Below, one piece after another: positions 9,850 through 21,893 of a stretch of 64,000 nucleotides of DNA. Below the pieces are notes generated by a model. The model searched no databases and had not been told where the DNA came from. It saw only the letters and a list, made by a program, of their open reading frames with translations. The stretch is from positions 252,914,510 through 252,978,509 of the forward strand of contig NC_061512.1 of the NCBI RefSeq assembly GCF_022539505.1, in the 5' to 3' direction. Each line of letters opens with the position of its first letter. The first letter of the stretch is position 1. The stretch comes from Lolium rigidum. Lineage: Eukaryota > Streptophyta > Magnoliopsida > Poales > Poaceae. The position numbers were made by a program, and so were the translations under genes.

Positions 9850-12504
9850 ATGACTCGTATCAATTACTATAGCATGCATAATCCAACCATGATATATATT
9901 TATATGTACGTGATCGATACACCTCTTGGTTATTGCCTTATAGGTCAGAAGCTCTTATTACTTTTCCTCGCCACCGTAACCCTGCAAACCGCTTATGGGT
10001 CCGAGTCCTCTGGGAGCATCAGCGTGCCGCGGCCTGACTGCAAAAACAAGTGTGGCGACGTCAGCATCCCGTACCCGTTTGGCATCGGAAACGGCTGCTT
10101 CCAACAAACACCCTTTAATGTCACATGCAATAAGAAGGGGGCATATCTGGCCTCAGCTGATGTTAAGGTATTGGAAATCAATCTTAACTTTGGCGAGGTT
10201 CGTGTTCAGAACCCATACATATCATGGAATTGTTACAGCACCAACGGCACCAATAAAACAAGTGATCTGGATTTCTTAAGTTTGGATTATTTTCATAAGG
10301 TTTCCAACACCAAAAATAAGTTGACATATATCGGGTGTTCTGAGCTTGCAATGATCGTGGGATACAGCGGCAACCTTCCTAACTTTACTGTCAACTCATG
10401 CTTTTCGTATTGCGATTTCGAAGGAGACGTCAAGGATAGCACAGAGTGCCTTGGCATGGGTTGCTGCCAAGCCTCCATTGCAGGAAACATCAGCCAATAT
10501 TACACCTTTACCACACCAGTACCAGATATGTACAACTCTACCATTTGGTCTTACAGCCCGTGCAGCTACTCATTTGTTGTTGAGGAGGACTCGTTCAAGT
10601 TTGATCGTTCCTATGTCCACTCTTCAAGTAATTTCTTAAGTCAATACCCAGATGGGGTCCCTTTGGTAGTCGATTGGGTTGTTGGTAATGAAAGTTGTTC
10701 AGAAGCCATCAAGATGGGACCACAGTATGCTTGCCAAGCCAGGAATAGTTCATGCGTTGATGTGTCTAATGGCCCGGGTTACCGCTGCAATTGCTCTCGA
10801 GGTTACGAGGGTAATCCCTACCTAAAAGATGGGTGCCGAGGTACATACGCATATGCAACTTGCAACTTCAACCTATACTCTTTTATATCAGATTTTTATT
10901 GTTTATGGATTCATGTTGACGTTCTCTTTACTTCCTTGAAATTAAATGACAGATATCAATGAGTGCGAACCTCCAAATCAGTCCTCGTATCCTTGCAAAG
11001 GTCATTGCGAAAACACAGATGGAAACTACACCTGTTCATGCCTATCAGGACTCAGCAGCGACGATCCAAAGAGCATAGAATGCGTTAAAGCTGACACAAA
11101 CACAGGCTACACAGCTCGGAACATGGCCATAGGTAGTTAACGATCATAATATTTTTCACATCAGTTGTGCACTCGTACTACTACTTATTATTATAGTAAT
11201 TGAAAAGCTCTTCTGCATTTCTTACACATGTTCTATAGGCTTAAGTGTTCTTTTAGCCAAATTAATGTGCGCAATGTCGCTGGTTGAAATGATGGTAATT
11301 AACCGTACGTCATGCATTATTTTCAGGCATATCCGCCAGCATCATCTTCCTCATGGTCTGTATCTTCGCTCTGCATGCCGAGTATCAGAAAAGGAAGCTG
11401 GAAAAAGAGAAGGAAAGATTTTTCGATCAGAATGGTGGTCAAATATTATACCATCAAATTATGTCAAAACAAGTCGACACATTGAAGATATACACGCAAG
11501 AAGACCTGAAGAAGGCTACAAACGATTTTGACGAGAGCAGAGAGCTGGGTAGGGGCGGTCACGGCACCGTCTACAAGGGCATTCTCAAGGACAACAGGGT
11601 GGTAGCCGTGAAGCGCTCAAAGCTCATGAATGTTGCCGAAACCAATGAATTCGTACAGGAGATTATTATACTTTCACAGATCAACCACCGGAATGTGGTC
11701 AAGCTTCTTGGGTGCTGCTTGGAGGTGGAGGTCCCCATACTGGTCTATGAATTCATCTCGAACGGCACTGTCTTTGAGTTCATCCATGGTAGTCGTAACA
11801 ACTACGAAAGCCCGCCTCCCTCGCTGGACACACGTCTCAGGATTGCTCAAGAATCAGCGGAAGCACTGTCCTATCTGCATCTGTCCACAAACCACCCTAT
11901 TGTCCATGGAGATGTCAAGTCCATGAACATTCTCCTAGACGACAACTACATGGCGAAAGTGACAGACTTTGGGGCGTCAAGGACTCTCCCGAAGGATGAG
12001 GTTCAGTTCATGACATTGGTCCAAGGCACCCTGGGTTACCTGGACCCTGAGTACCTGCAGGAGAGGCAGCTCACGGACAAGAGCGACGTTTACAGTTTCG
12101 GGGTCGTGCTGCTGGAGCTGATCACGGGGAAGACGGCGATCTACCACGACGGCCCCAAGCAAGGCAAGAGCTTGGTGTCATTCTTCATGCTCGCGATGAA
12201 GGAGGGGAACCTCGAGGGCATCCTTGACGCGAGCATAGTGCACGCTGGGATGGAGACACTGCTCGGAGAAGTCGCCGAGCTGGGGAGGATGTGCTTGGCC
12301 GCTAGTGGCGAAGATAGGCCTTCCATGATCCAGGTGGCCGACAAGCTGAAGGCCCTACGAAGCACCTGGAGGAAAAAACTGGTGATAGAGCGTTCGTTCG
12401 TGGGCTTGTCATCTGCAGCTTCGGCACCTTGGTACCCTCCACCGTCGAGTACATGCTCGACGGTGCCGCACATGACTGGAATAGGTATTGACACACCCAG
12501 ATGA
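9850..12504 (+). CDS. Wall-associated receptor kinase (WAK/WAKL), non-RD, three exons
   Basis: Plasma-membrane receptor kinase; WAK proteins bind pectin or other wall ligands outside and phosphorylate on Ser/Thr inside, often in defence. Exons inferred: 9850-10840, 10953-11132, 11327-12504, both introns GT-AG and phase 1, joining to 782 residues with no internal stop. In order: hydrophobic signal segment (LLLLFLATVTL), Cys-rich GUB_WAK domain from about residue 63 (CGDVSIPYPFGIG), an EGF-like repeat at the end of exon 1, a calcium-type EGF repeat in exon 2 (DINEC), a short transmembrane segment at the start of exon 3, and a kinase from about residue 460 with GRGGHGTV, AVKRSK, HGDVKSMN, DFG and GYLDPEY. 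HGD in place of HRD makes it a non-RD kinase. The start is uncertain: in-frame ATGs at 9850, 9874, 9889 and 9904 all precede the signal segment, and a retroposon ends about 50 bp upstream. Confidence 0.88.
9889..9904 (+). promoter_or_regulatory. TATA-like sequence inside the proposed 5' end of the kinase gene
   Basis: GATATATATTTATATG lies among the candidate start codons. If it is a real TATA box, transcription starts beyond the candidate ATGs and the first exon is mis-assigned or was lost. It may simply be AT-rich leader. Confidence 0.2.
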
Positions 12505-12736
12505 TAGTTTCAATTGATTATTGCACCATGCTAGTGAGAGGCTTGGAGCTTCGGGTCTTAATGCTATCCGTGGTCGTCCTGTATTTGTGAACTATTATTG
12601 TATGGACGTGGTTGCTTTATTTATAAAACGAGGCAAAATACTATTTTGAGAGTGTTAATATAGAAGTTGGAATTTGGTTATTACAAGATGTATATCGTAG
12701 TTTTTGTAATGCCGGCATAGTTATCAGGTTCTGGCA
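12505..12736 (+). other. 3' flank of the receptor kinase gene
   Basis: AT-rich sequence after the stop codon, probably 3' UTR and downstream DNA; no clear AATAAA. The LINE insertion starts directly after it, and the same flank resumes at 19468. Confidence 0.5.
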
Positions 12737-12850
12737 AATTTGACCTTTTTTTTTTCGAGAAAACGCAAAGGACATTTGCGTTTCATTTCATTGAAAAGAT
12801 AGAAAGTTGTTTACATCCTCCTAGGAGGCAAGATACAAGGTTAGAATACA

Positions 12851-15800
12851 TCAGTGCACATCCCAAGTGGATGGCAACACCACCCGCAAACCCTGAGCCC
12901 CTGCCCTAGCCCAGATCGTAACCTCCTCCTTGATGCTTTGTAACAGGAGGTGCATGGAAGGTTGAGCTCCATCGAAGACGCAAGAGTTTCTGTGTTTCCA
13001 AGTCATCCATGGGACCAAGAGCGTGATAGATGCAAGCCCTTTACGGAGAGGCACCGGCGTGTCCTGCTTTGCGCGGTGCCACCAGTCAAGAAGGCTAGGC
13101 TCACCGTCCGGCGGCCGGGCAGTCATCCGCAGCCAGGCTAGGACCTCGTGCCACACCTGTCGGGTGAAAGGGCACTCCAGTATGAGGTGGCGCATCGACT
13201 CCGTCGCCTGGTCGCAGAGGAGGCATCGCTGGTGGTGAGGAAGGCCATGTCGGGCAAGGCGCTCCGCCGTCCAGCATCTATCCATGTTTGCCAGCCAGTG
13301 GAAGAACTTGACTTTTGGCGGCGCCCAAGTCTTCCAAACCAATTTCCAGGAGCGACAAGACGTCGATCCGTGGAAGGTGGCTAGGTAGCAGGAGCTGGCC
13401 GTATAGATGCCGGAGTCCGTCCACTTCCAGATTAGCTGGTCAGGTTGGTCACTGAGGACGGTGTCTTGGATCATGTGCCATAGCGTCAAGTATTGGCCGA
13501 TCTCGTGGATTCCAAGCAGCCCTTGGATGTCCCTAGCCAGAGCATTGTTGAGCATGCCTACAACGACCGTTCTTGTCTTGCGACGCCTCTTGGGGATGAA
13601 ATCATAGAGCTGCAACATCAGCTCCTTTATAGCCCTGCCACGGATCCATCTGTCCTCCCAGAAAAGCGCTCGTTGGCCGTTCCCGACACACATAGTGGTC
13701 GAGGCAAAGAAGAGTGCTCGCTCGTCAGCGAAGAACTGTAGGTCGAGGCCGCTCCAAGCACGACTATCGTCTGTGCGGGAGAGCCAAAGCCACCGCAGCC
13801 TGAGTGCAAGGCCAGCCCTTTCAATGTCCTGGACGCCCAGGCCGCCAAGGGAAATGGGGCGACAGACGCGGCTCCAGTTGACGTGACAGTGCCCACCGTT
13901 GGCGGCGGCCCGACCGGCCCAAAGAAATCCACGCTTGATTTTTTCCACCGTCTTAAGGGCTTTTTTAGGCGGAGCGTAAGCCAGCAGCTGGTGAATGGGG
14001 ATGGCGCAGAGGACGGATTTCACCATAGCCAGGCGACCAGGCTTGCTCATGAGTCCTGCCTTCCAGGTTGGCAGGCGCCCGGCTATTTTGTCGATGACAG
14101 GCTGGAGCTGCGCCATGGTGGGCCGTCGTAGCGTCAAAGGGATGCCAAGGTAAGTGATAGGGAGATCGACAACAGGGCAGCCCAGCTGAGCAAGGACCGG
14201 CGTGGCCATATCCTGGCTGCAGCGAATGGGGCTTGCAGAGCTCTTGGCGAAGTTGACGTTGAGGCCGGAGGCGCGACCGAAGAGATGTAGGATTTCCTTG
14301 ACCGCCTCAAGGTCACTAGGCGTGGGGTGGCAGAAGAGGACGACGTCGTCAGCGTATAAGGATATAGGAGGGACGTCTTTCCGAGGATGAAGCCGCTGTA
14401 GGATGCCAAGCTGGGCGGTGTGCTTAAAGAGCTTGCCGAGCACATCGACGGCAAGGACGAAGAGCTGGGGAGACAAGGGGTCGCCTTGCCTTAATCCACG
14501 CCGGTGCCAGATAGGGGGCCCGGGTTCGCCGTTGAGCAGGACACGCGTGCTCGCGGAGGATAGCAAAATCGACAGCCACTCGAGGAATCTGTCTCCGAAA
14601 CCGTAGCATCGCAGGGCTTCAAAGAGGAACGACCAAGATAGTGAATCGAAAGCTTTTACTAGGTCAAGCTTGAGGAGGATCCGCGGCTCGCCCAAATGGT
14701 ACAGGAGCTTCGCCGACTGTCTCACGAGCACGAAGTTGTCGTGGAGAGTGTGGCCCATGATGAACGCATTCTGATTGTTGCTGACGAGGGTGCAAAGACG
14801 TGGGGCCAGCCGGAGCGACAAGACTTTGGCGAAGATTTTCGCGACCAGGTGAATGAGGCTTATGGGCCTGTAGTCCGATAGGTGACTAGCATCGGAGCGC
14901 TTGGGAAGCAATGTGAGAAGCGCCTGGTTGAGTTTGCTGAAGCCCCGGCCACGGAGGTCAAACAGCTGCTGGAAGACGGCGACGAAGTCGGCTCGTACCG
15001 TGGCCCAGCAGGCATGGACGAATTCAGCAGTAAACCCGTCAGGTCCGGGGGCTTTTCGAGCAGGCAACCTTTTTATTGCGCTCCAGATCTCCTCAGAGTC
15101 AAAGGGCGCATCGAGGTCGAGCAGGTTGTGGGGCTCGATGAGCTGGGAGAAGTCCAGGGTGTGTTCCCTAGTGACAGCAGTGCCCAGGAGAGCGTCGAAA
15201 TGCTCGTAAGCAGCCTCAGCCATCTCGGTGTGGTCAGTAAGAACGCCCCGATCCGTGGTGAGGTTGAAAACCCTGTTTTTCTGCTTCCTGTATGTGCATT
15301 GACGGTGGTAGAACGATGTGTTCGCGTCACCGTCCTTCAAATTGGCAATTCTGGCACGTTGGCGGGCAATGGTTCGGTCGAGGGAGGCGAGTCCAAGATA
15401 GGAGACCTTTAGTTGCTTCCGTAGCTGGCTCTCATGGGTAGTTAGGTGTATGCTCTCTTGCGCTTTGTCGAAGCGGGAGATGAGCTCATGGGCAATCGCC
15501 ATTTTTTACCTGACATTGCCGACCGTCTTTGCGCTCCAGCTCGATAGCATGCGTGCCGTAGCTTGCAGCCATAACATGAGCCTCTGGAAGGGATCAGCGT
15601 CCCAAGCGGAATTCCAAGCCGCCGTCACCGTGTCTTGGAAGCCGTCAAGCCGCAACCAGTAATCTTCGAAGTGGAAGCCATGATGTGCCACAGGCATGGG
15701 GCAGCAATTGAGGAGGAGGGGACTGTGATCAGAGATAACAGAGGCCAGGCAACGAAGGTGGCTTTCCCCGTGGGCTTCCTCCCAATCGACAGTGCACAGG

Positions 15801-16408
15801 ACCCGGTCGAGGCGAACCAAGGTGGGCGGTGATTGCTCGTTGGACCAGGTGTATCGGCGCCCATTGAGGTATATCTCTTTGAGGAGTAAGTCATTGATGA
15901 GTCTCCTAAATCTTCCCATCATGCGCCGGTCGAGGTTATCGTTGTTTTTGTCAGCGGCTTGGTAGATTAAGTTGAAATCGCCGCATAGCATCCAGGGGCC
16001 TTGACAGTCATTCCTGATGTCACGCAACTCTTGCAGGAATTGGATCTTCTCGTCAGTGCTTTGTGGGCCATAGACAACCGAAATCCACCAGGGTGTGCTC
16101 ATCCCCGTGGACACCTTGGCCGTCAGCGCGTTTGTGGTGAACAATGGGTCAGTAATGGTTACTGCCCTGCTCTTCCACGCGAGGAGGATGCCGCCACAAG
16201 TGCCAATAGCGGGGAGATAGGTGTAGTCATCAAAGTCAGGGCCTAGCATCTCTAAGACAGTGGACGAGTAGATCAAAGCCATTTTAGTTTCCTGAAGGCA
16301 AACAATGGATGCTCCGGCAGTGTCAATCAACGATCGGACGGTGAGGCGTCTAGCCCGGGCATTAAGGCCTCTAACGTTAGAGATTACAACTTTTAGGCCG
16401 CAATCCAT
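12851..16408 (-). pseudogene. LINE ORF2: AP-type endonuclease and reverse transcriptase, one nonsense codon
   Basis: ORF2 nicks target DNA and primes reverse transcription from the nick. From the ATG at 16406-16408 the endonuclease part reads 300 residues (NVRGLN and LQETK near the N-terminus, CGDFNLIY in the middle, SDHSPLL near the end). A single TAA at 15506-15508 separates it from the reverse transcriptase, which continues in the same frame for 883 residues to 12851. RT blocks in order: RKAPGPDGFTAEF, LLKLDLVKAFDS, GLRQGDPLSPQLF, SLYADDVVLF; then a zf-RVT region (CLLCDQATESMRHLILECPF) near the C-terminus. No frameshift is seen in 3.5 kb, so a single stop is the only visible defect in ORF2. 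Confidence 0.9.
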
Positions 16409-16444
16409 GGGAGAGGGATCGACGGCAGGGCGAGTCCAGGCTGA

Positions 16445-19374
16445 TCAATGCTCGCAGGCGACGTCGACGCTTGCTGCGGCTGGAGTAAGGACAGCCGTGG
16501 CAGGAATGTGCCTGTCAACCAAGGCGGCGATGGCGGAGAGGACGGCGAGGGAGATGGGCACAGCGAAGACACGATCGTAGGTGGTCATCTCGGCGGCGGT
16601 AATGACTTGGTCAACACTTATGATTCCCAGGGTGCGGAGAATCTGAATGTGAGCTCTGCGCTCCGCTGTTGGTGGTGCTCCGGTACTTGCTCGCATGGCT
16701 GATCGTTCTCGGCGTGGAGAGAAGTTTAGAGGCCGCCGTCGTGACTTTCTCCCGGGCGGCGGAAGCGCGGCATCAAGCTCCTTGGTAGCTGCTTTGAGGA
16801 AGTCCCCAAGGGTAAATGGCTGGGGCACAGGAGGTCGACTCCGGCGTCGTAGGGTAATCGGCGGCGTGGCAAAACGTCCTGGTGCAGAACGCAGGGGTGT
16901 AGGATCATCGACAGGAGGCGTGGGCTCCGTTGCCTGTGTGGTGCTGGGCTCTGGCAAAGTGGACTGGGTGGCCTGCCTGCGCAGAATGAAGATGGGCTCC
17001 TCGAGATGGGCCACGTTGCATGGGCTGGGCTGGGCGGGGCCGCTAGGGTTGCGTGGGGACGCCTGAGGCGTGGTCGGTGACATGGCCACGTCCGGCGAAG
17101 GGGCTTGTAGGTCGGCAGAAGCCTCCAAGGTGCGTACAGGAGGAGCAGCAACTCTTTGCCCCGACAAGAGATCTTCCTCGTTTGCCGGTCCCGTCGAGAG
17201 GGAGTCCGGAACTTCGCTTTCCAGCGCTGTAGGATCCCGAGGAGAACAGCTGTTGGTCATGTCAAGTTGGGGCCCTGCTGTGGCGTCGTGAGGTGTAGCA
17301 GGTGACAAGCCATTCAAACTAGCGGGTGACGACGCAGTCGCAGGCATGGGCTGGCTGTCCCCACTCTCTGGCACGGCGGAAGGCTCGGGATCAGCGATGG
17401 TGGGCTGGATCGGTGATGTGGAGGAGGGCGCGACGAATGGGTGCGTGCCATCTGGCGGGGTAGAGGTTTCTCCCTGCCTCGGATCCGGAGCGGTCGTATC
17501 GGCCGTTGCATGACTGGCAGGAGTGGGCTTAGGGAGTTGCCGCTTTTGTCACCAAAAGCAACGTCCACTTTGGGCAGGGGCACGTGGCCAGCGCTGCCGT
17601 CGTGGGCCATGCTGAGGCGGCCAAGGCTCCATGGACCTTTCGCCGGCGACGAGGGACCGCCGTTGGCGTGGCGGCGGAGCAGGCCAGTGCGCGTCAGACC
17701 AGCGGCCATCAATGGCGAGCCCATCGGCACGTCGTCGTGGACCGTACATGTCGCATGCAGGAGCGTCCAGGGTCATGCCGTCCGCGCGTCCGGCGGGAGC
17801 ATCTGGGTTGTCTTCAGGACGACGCCATTTGCGACATCGATGGCGAGGTCCACGCCTGGTAGCTTGATCACCATTGGCAGCATCGTTTCCGTTGCCGGCG
17901 TCTCCATTCCCTCCGTCGGCAGTGGTGGCCGTAGGAGGAGCCTGCTCAGCGACCTCGGTGTGGACGATCTCGATGGACACAGGGTAGGTAAGAGTCCGAA
18001 CGGTCGGTGGCTCGGAGACGGCGCGCGCGGGGATGAGCTCGATGACCTCGAGGATGGCATGTTGGCGGATGGCGGCGACATCGTTGGTGCGGGCAGTGAG
18101 CCGGAAGGTGGCCATGTCCGCCCTGGAGCGCGTGTCTGGATGGATGCGCTCAACCCAACAACCATGGGCGAGGAGGGACTCCACCGTCGACACCTGCCAG
18201 GCCTGCGCGGGGATGCCACGGAGCGCGAGCTCGACGCGGTGTTCCAGCCTAGCGCTGCCGGCATGCGCAAGCTTGCACCAGGGGCGGAAGCTGAGCGAGA
18301 AGTTGGCGTCACCGATGAAGTGGTCGCCGGAGAGACGGTCCTTGCGTTCTTGCGAGGCGAAGATGATCAGAAAATCTTCAGGCTGATGGAGGTGGATGGT
18401 AAAGTCGCCAGGCCGCAGGTTGAAACTTGCGTGGAGGACACGCGCCACTTGGTCGGCGGTGACTGCCGGCCGAGTTCCAGTGATGGAGGCCACCATAGCT
18501 CGCCGCAGGACCTGCTCTGCCTCGTCCATCTCCGTGCTGCGAGACAGGACGACGCGCACCGGACTCGAGGAATCAACAGCACGCGCCATCAACGTTGTCA
18601 CAGCGGGGGGCGCACCGGACCCAGGGGATCGACAGTGCGCGCCATGGCCGCCGCAGCAGCTGGAGCGGGGAGGCGAGGAAGAGGCGGTGGCGCGGCCGCG
18701 GCCTGGGCGCGCGGCGCTGGTGGTGGCGCAGCCGCGGCCTGGGCGCGCGGCGCTGGTGGTGGCGGCGGAGGCGGGGAGGTGCGACGTCGGTGGGGTGGGG
18801 CTTCGTCATGCTGCGCACGGCGGGCTCGAGCGTGGTCGTATGCGCGCTGCTCCGGCGTGCAATCTCGGGTGCCGTGCCCAGAAAGGAGGCAGCGGCGGCA
18901 CCGGACGTCGTTCTTGCAGTCGCGGACGGCGTGTCCAGGCTCAAGGCATCTGAAGCAGAGCCCGCCCTCCATCTCCGGAGACGGGCTGCGACGGCGCGGC
19001 GGTCGGTCCCTCGTGCCTTGGGGACGGCGTCATTGGTGGTGGCGGCGACGAGGCTGCTGCCAGCCGTCCGCGTCGGCTCTGCGGACATCAGCGCCGTTGG
19101 CATTGGCGCGGTGGATCTCGGAGCGGGGGCCGATGCGCGCGGCGGCCGGAGCACGACGAGGAGCAGGAGGAGCGGCCTCCGGCGCGGTCGGGGACGGAGG
19201 CGGCGGCGCCGGCGCGGCTCGAGGAGGAGAGCGGGCCACGTCGCTGTAGCTGCGCGAGCTGTCGCCCATGGAGCCGTCGTCGGAGAGCCAGCGGTCATGG
19301 CGGCGGTGGCCGTGGCCGTCGCAGCTGCCGCTGGAAGACATGGCGGAGGGGGAGGAGAGGCTGAGGAGGCTCAA
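16445..19374 (-). pseudogene. LINE ORF1: zinc knuckles and DUF4283-like domain, multiply broken
   Basis: ORF1 proteins coat the element's RNA. From about 19374 the frame shows a Ser/Arg/Ala-rich N-terminus, an in-frame TGA at 19030-19032, then two CCHC knuckles (CFRCLEPGHAVRDC and CRRCLLSGHGTRDC) encoded near 18870-18965 and a Pro/Ala-rich linker with a 36-bp tandem duplication near 18690-18765. After a frame change near 18600 a DUF4283-like domain follows (DEAEQVLRRAMVASITGTRP) to 17549; after another change a Pro/Ser-rich C-terminal part reads from 17374 to 16445. At least one stop and two frameshifts, so ORF1 is inactive while ORF2 is nearly whole. Confidence 0.75.
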
Positions 19375-19467
19375 GGCGGAGGCTTACCGGCGGTGGGGTT
19401 GTCGGCGGCGGGCTAGAGGTGGGTGGAGCTAGCTAGCAGGGGAGCTGGTGCGGAATTTGACCTTTTT

Positions 19468-21893
19468 CATATTTGATGTAGCTTGTTGCTGCTTTTCATT
19501 CACGGCTTTCAGCAATTGCTTTGTAATGATTTTATTCAAACAGATGCTTGTGACATTTGATTATGCAATTCTTTTGTGTTTTTATAAACGATGGACGATT
19601 AGTCCAATAGTGACAACAACTTGCTACATAAATGATTGCACGATGTGATAAAAATGACTAATTAAAATCTTACCACATGCATGGTGTGATAAAGACTACT
19701 TAATTAATATAATAAAACATTGTTTTTTGTAAAATCAGACATACGAGCAAGATACCTCCTAAGGCATAAGCAAACTATTCTGAACTAAAATTGTGGTGAT
19801 AATATTTTGAGATTTCATTTTTGTTTCTACTTTTGTTTTATATATATACTAGTAAGTACTAGCAAAGTGCTCGTGCCTTGCTACGAATTTTCAATTCATT
19901 TTGATATAGACACAATGCCATATGCACTCATCTTTTAATGGCATTCACATTGTGTTTTCCTTTGTCTCCATTTTTACTGATAGGCTGGTAGGATATCCAA
20001 CCAGGCATACATATCAGTCTCATAGCTTCCGAGCGGGCGCAAGAAATAGGATAGGTGCATGTCATGGTGGGCATAAAACCCGATACCCCAAGCCTAAATC
20101 TGAAATTTCAGATAGGTGCATCTCTTCCACCATCTCTAATTGTGACATAAATACACATAATTTACTCAGGAAATTCAGGTTTGTACTTCCGGAATCCAAA
20201 CAACCCCCAAATTTAGTGTAGCCGGTTATGACCTTTGCACTTTCATCCTAGCCCATGAACAAAAGAAAAACGCCAGCATGACAACCCACTCCAACCCAGC
20301 ATCCCGCTACGCCACTACCCAAGTTCTGCACAACCGTGCCCTTCATCCCGCATAATTAAGCCGCACCTCCTTTTCAACTCACGTGGGAACCAAGATCTGT
20401 TCGCCACCAGCGCCCGCAATGAGGTCGCTGGCCGGGCACCTCCCCCGTGTCATGTTGCCACCGTGATAGCAAAAAGTGCAGCGCTGGCTTCCTCCCTTGA
20501 CTAACACTGCCCGCCTCCCTTGAGGCCACAAACGTGATGGCTTGGAGCCGTGTAGCGCCCCACCGGCCTCCCTCTTGTCCCGCCAGCGCCGCTAGATGGA
20601 CCTCCTTTTGAGTCCCTCAGTCAATCGAGAGGACGACCTCTATGACGAAGCAACAACGAGGTGAAGCCTCCAATTTTGTCGACGCGTCGTCATTGTCCAT
20701 CTTTAGATCAAGCGCTTTGCATCTTGGCTCGGGTAATTCAGGATTACTGAACTCGAACCATATTTTCTGAGTACCCGAATTATCGGGTATCAAAAATTTG
20801 GACAAATTTGAGGTGTCACTTGTAAAAACCTGAATTACCCGGCCCAAAATTCCGAGCAAACCCAAACTTCCAGCTTGAGGTGCATAAATCATTGCATTCC
20901 ATGTTGTAAGGCTTATGATGGATTGGCTCAAGAGACACGAGAAATAGAGTAGCTAGCTTGGACATGCTGACGAGAGGAAAGATTGAATGGGGTGATTGAT
21001 CGATCGGGCTTGGGCCATGCATTGCTGTACTTGACCAGCTAGTACTATTCTGATCGATCGGTTTTCTAAACCACGTGAACATAGCTGAGTTAGCACACCA
21101 TCGTCTCTTCTCTGTCTTTCTCTCTACGTAGCTAGCTTTTGCATCAGCAGCTAGCTTGTTGTGCGTTGAGTTGATTCACTCGCCGACCACTAAGACGTAG
21201 GATTATTTGAAGAGCGGTAGGCGTACGCGGCATAGAGCCGTCCGGTCGGTGCCAGGCGCCAGCGCCATCCAGGCACCCACGATGCTAATCTAACAGACAG
21301 AAGAAGATTAGGGTAAAGGGAAAAACGTTTCAGAGTTTGTTGGGCCTCGGCCCGTCTGTGCTCGCGGGATGAAGCGATGAAGCGCTTTAAACACGGAGGA
21401 CGTACGCGTACGAACTGACGGGTAGCAATTTAATAGTAAAGATGTCTGTGCGTTGCTACAAGTTGATTTTTACTAAAACGAATTATGTTGATGGGTCATA
21501 GGTTCTTGTCCACACCATGGACCTTCTTGCCCACCACCCCATCAACAATTACTGCATATCCCTGCCTCTCCACTTGCTGCATACCCTCGTCTCCCCGCTC
21601 ACCGGTCTGCCAAGTCCGTGACGGATAGTATGGCCAGTATGAGTAGAACTTATTGAGTGGCCCTCATCTAGGTCATCGGGATATAGCGTGTGGCCTCCCA
21701 TTCACGGTGATTACCTCCAGCACGCCGATCCACGGTAGAATCTTTAGAGTAGGTAACTAAAAGAATAAAATTACCCTTAAATATGAATATTTGATGAACA
21801 ACTAATTATCCTTGTTAGTGAGTCAGCATAGCTAGTAAGGTAGATTATAATGGAGGGAAGAATGTGAAGCAGATGCTAGTTCTATTATGTTTT
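19468..21893. other. Intergenic region without recognised gene
   Basis: Low-copy-looking DNA that continues the 3' flank of the kinase gene. No spliced or unspliced reading frame has protein-like composition. Near 19848-19892 and 21431-21460 two similar same-orientation segments occur (AAGTGCTCGTGCCTTGCTAC and AGATGTCTGTGCGTTGCTAC), a phrase common at ends of grass TE remnants. A CACGTG lies near 21073 and a CATGCA near 21017, but no promoter can be argued from these alone. Confidence 0.4.

Larger units (their letters stand above)
12746..19453 (-). mobile_element. Near full-length LINE (L1-type) with 14-bp target-site duplication
   Basis: A minus-strand non-LTR retrotransposon of about 6.7 kb. 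AATTTGACCTTTTT flanks it at 12737-12750 and 19454-19467; the left copy merges with the poly(A) tract (T run on the plus strand), so the exact 3' border is ambiguous by a few bases. It carries ORF1 (nucleic-acid-binding) and ORF2 (endonuclease plus reverse transcriptase). It inserted 232 bp after the stop of the kinase gene, in the opposite orientation. Confidence 0.92.

Noticed and set aside
13627..15412. Many plus-strand frames of 60-176 residues across 12.9-16.4 kb
   Set aside because: All lie opposite the LINE ORF2, which has clear RT and endonuclease motifs on the minus strand.
17441..19249. 602-residue open frame on the plus strand
   Set aside because: It lies opposite LINE ORF1 in GC-rich sequence, has a Gly/Arg-rich composition and no domain. 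It is an antisense shadow.
19468..21893. tRNA, microRNA or small peptide genes in the anonymous region
   Set aside because: I looked for cloverleaf arms, long hairpins and conserved small frames and saw none I could support.
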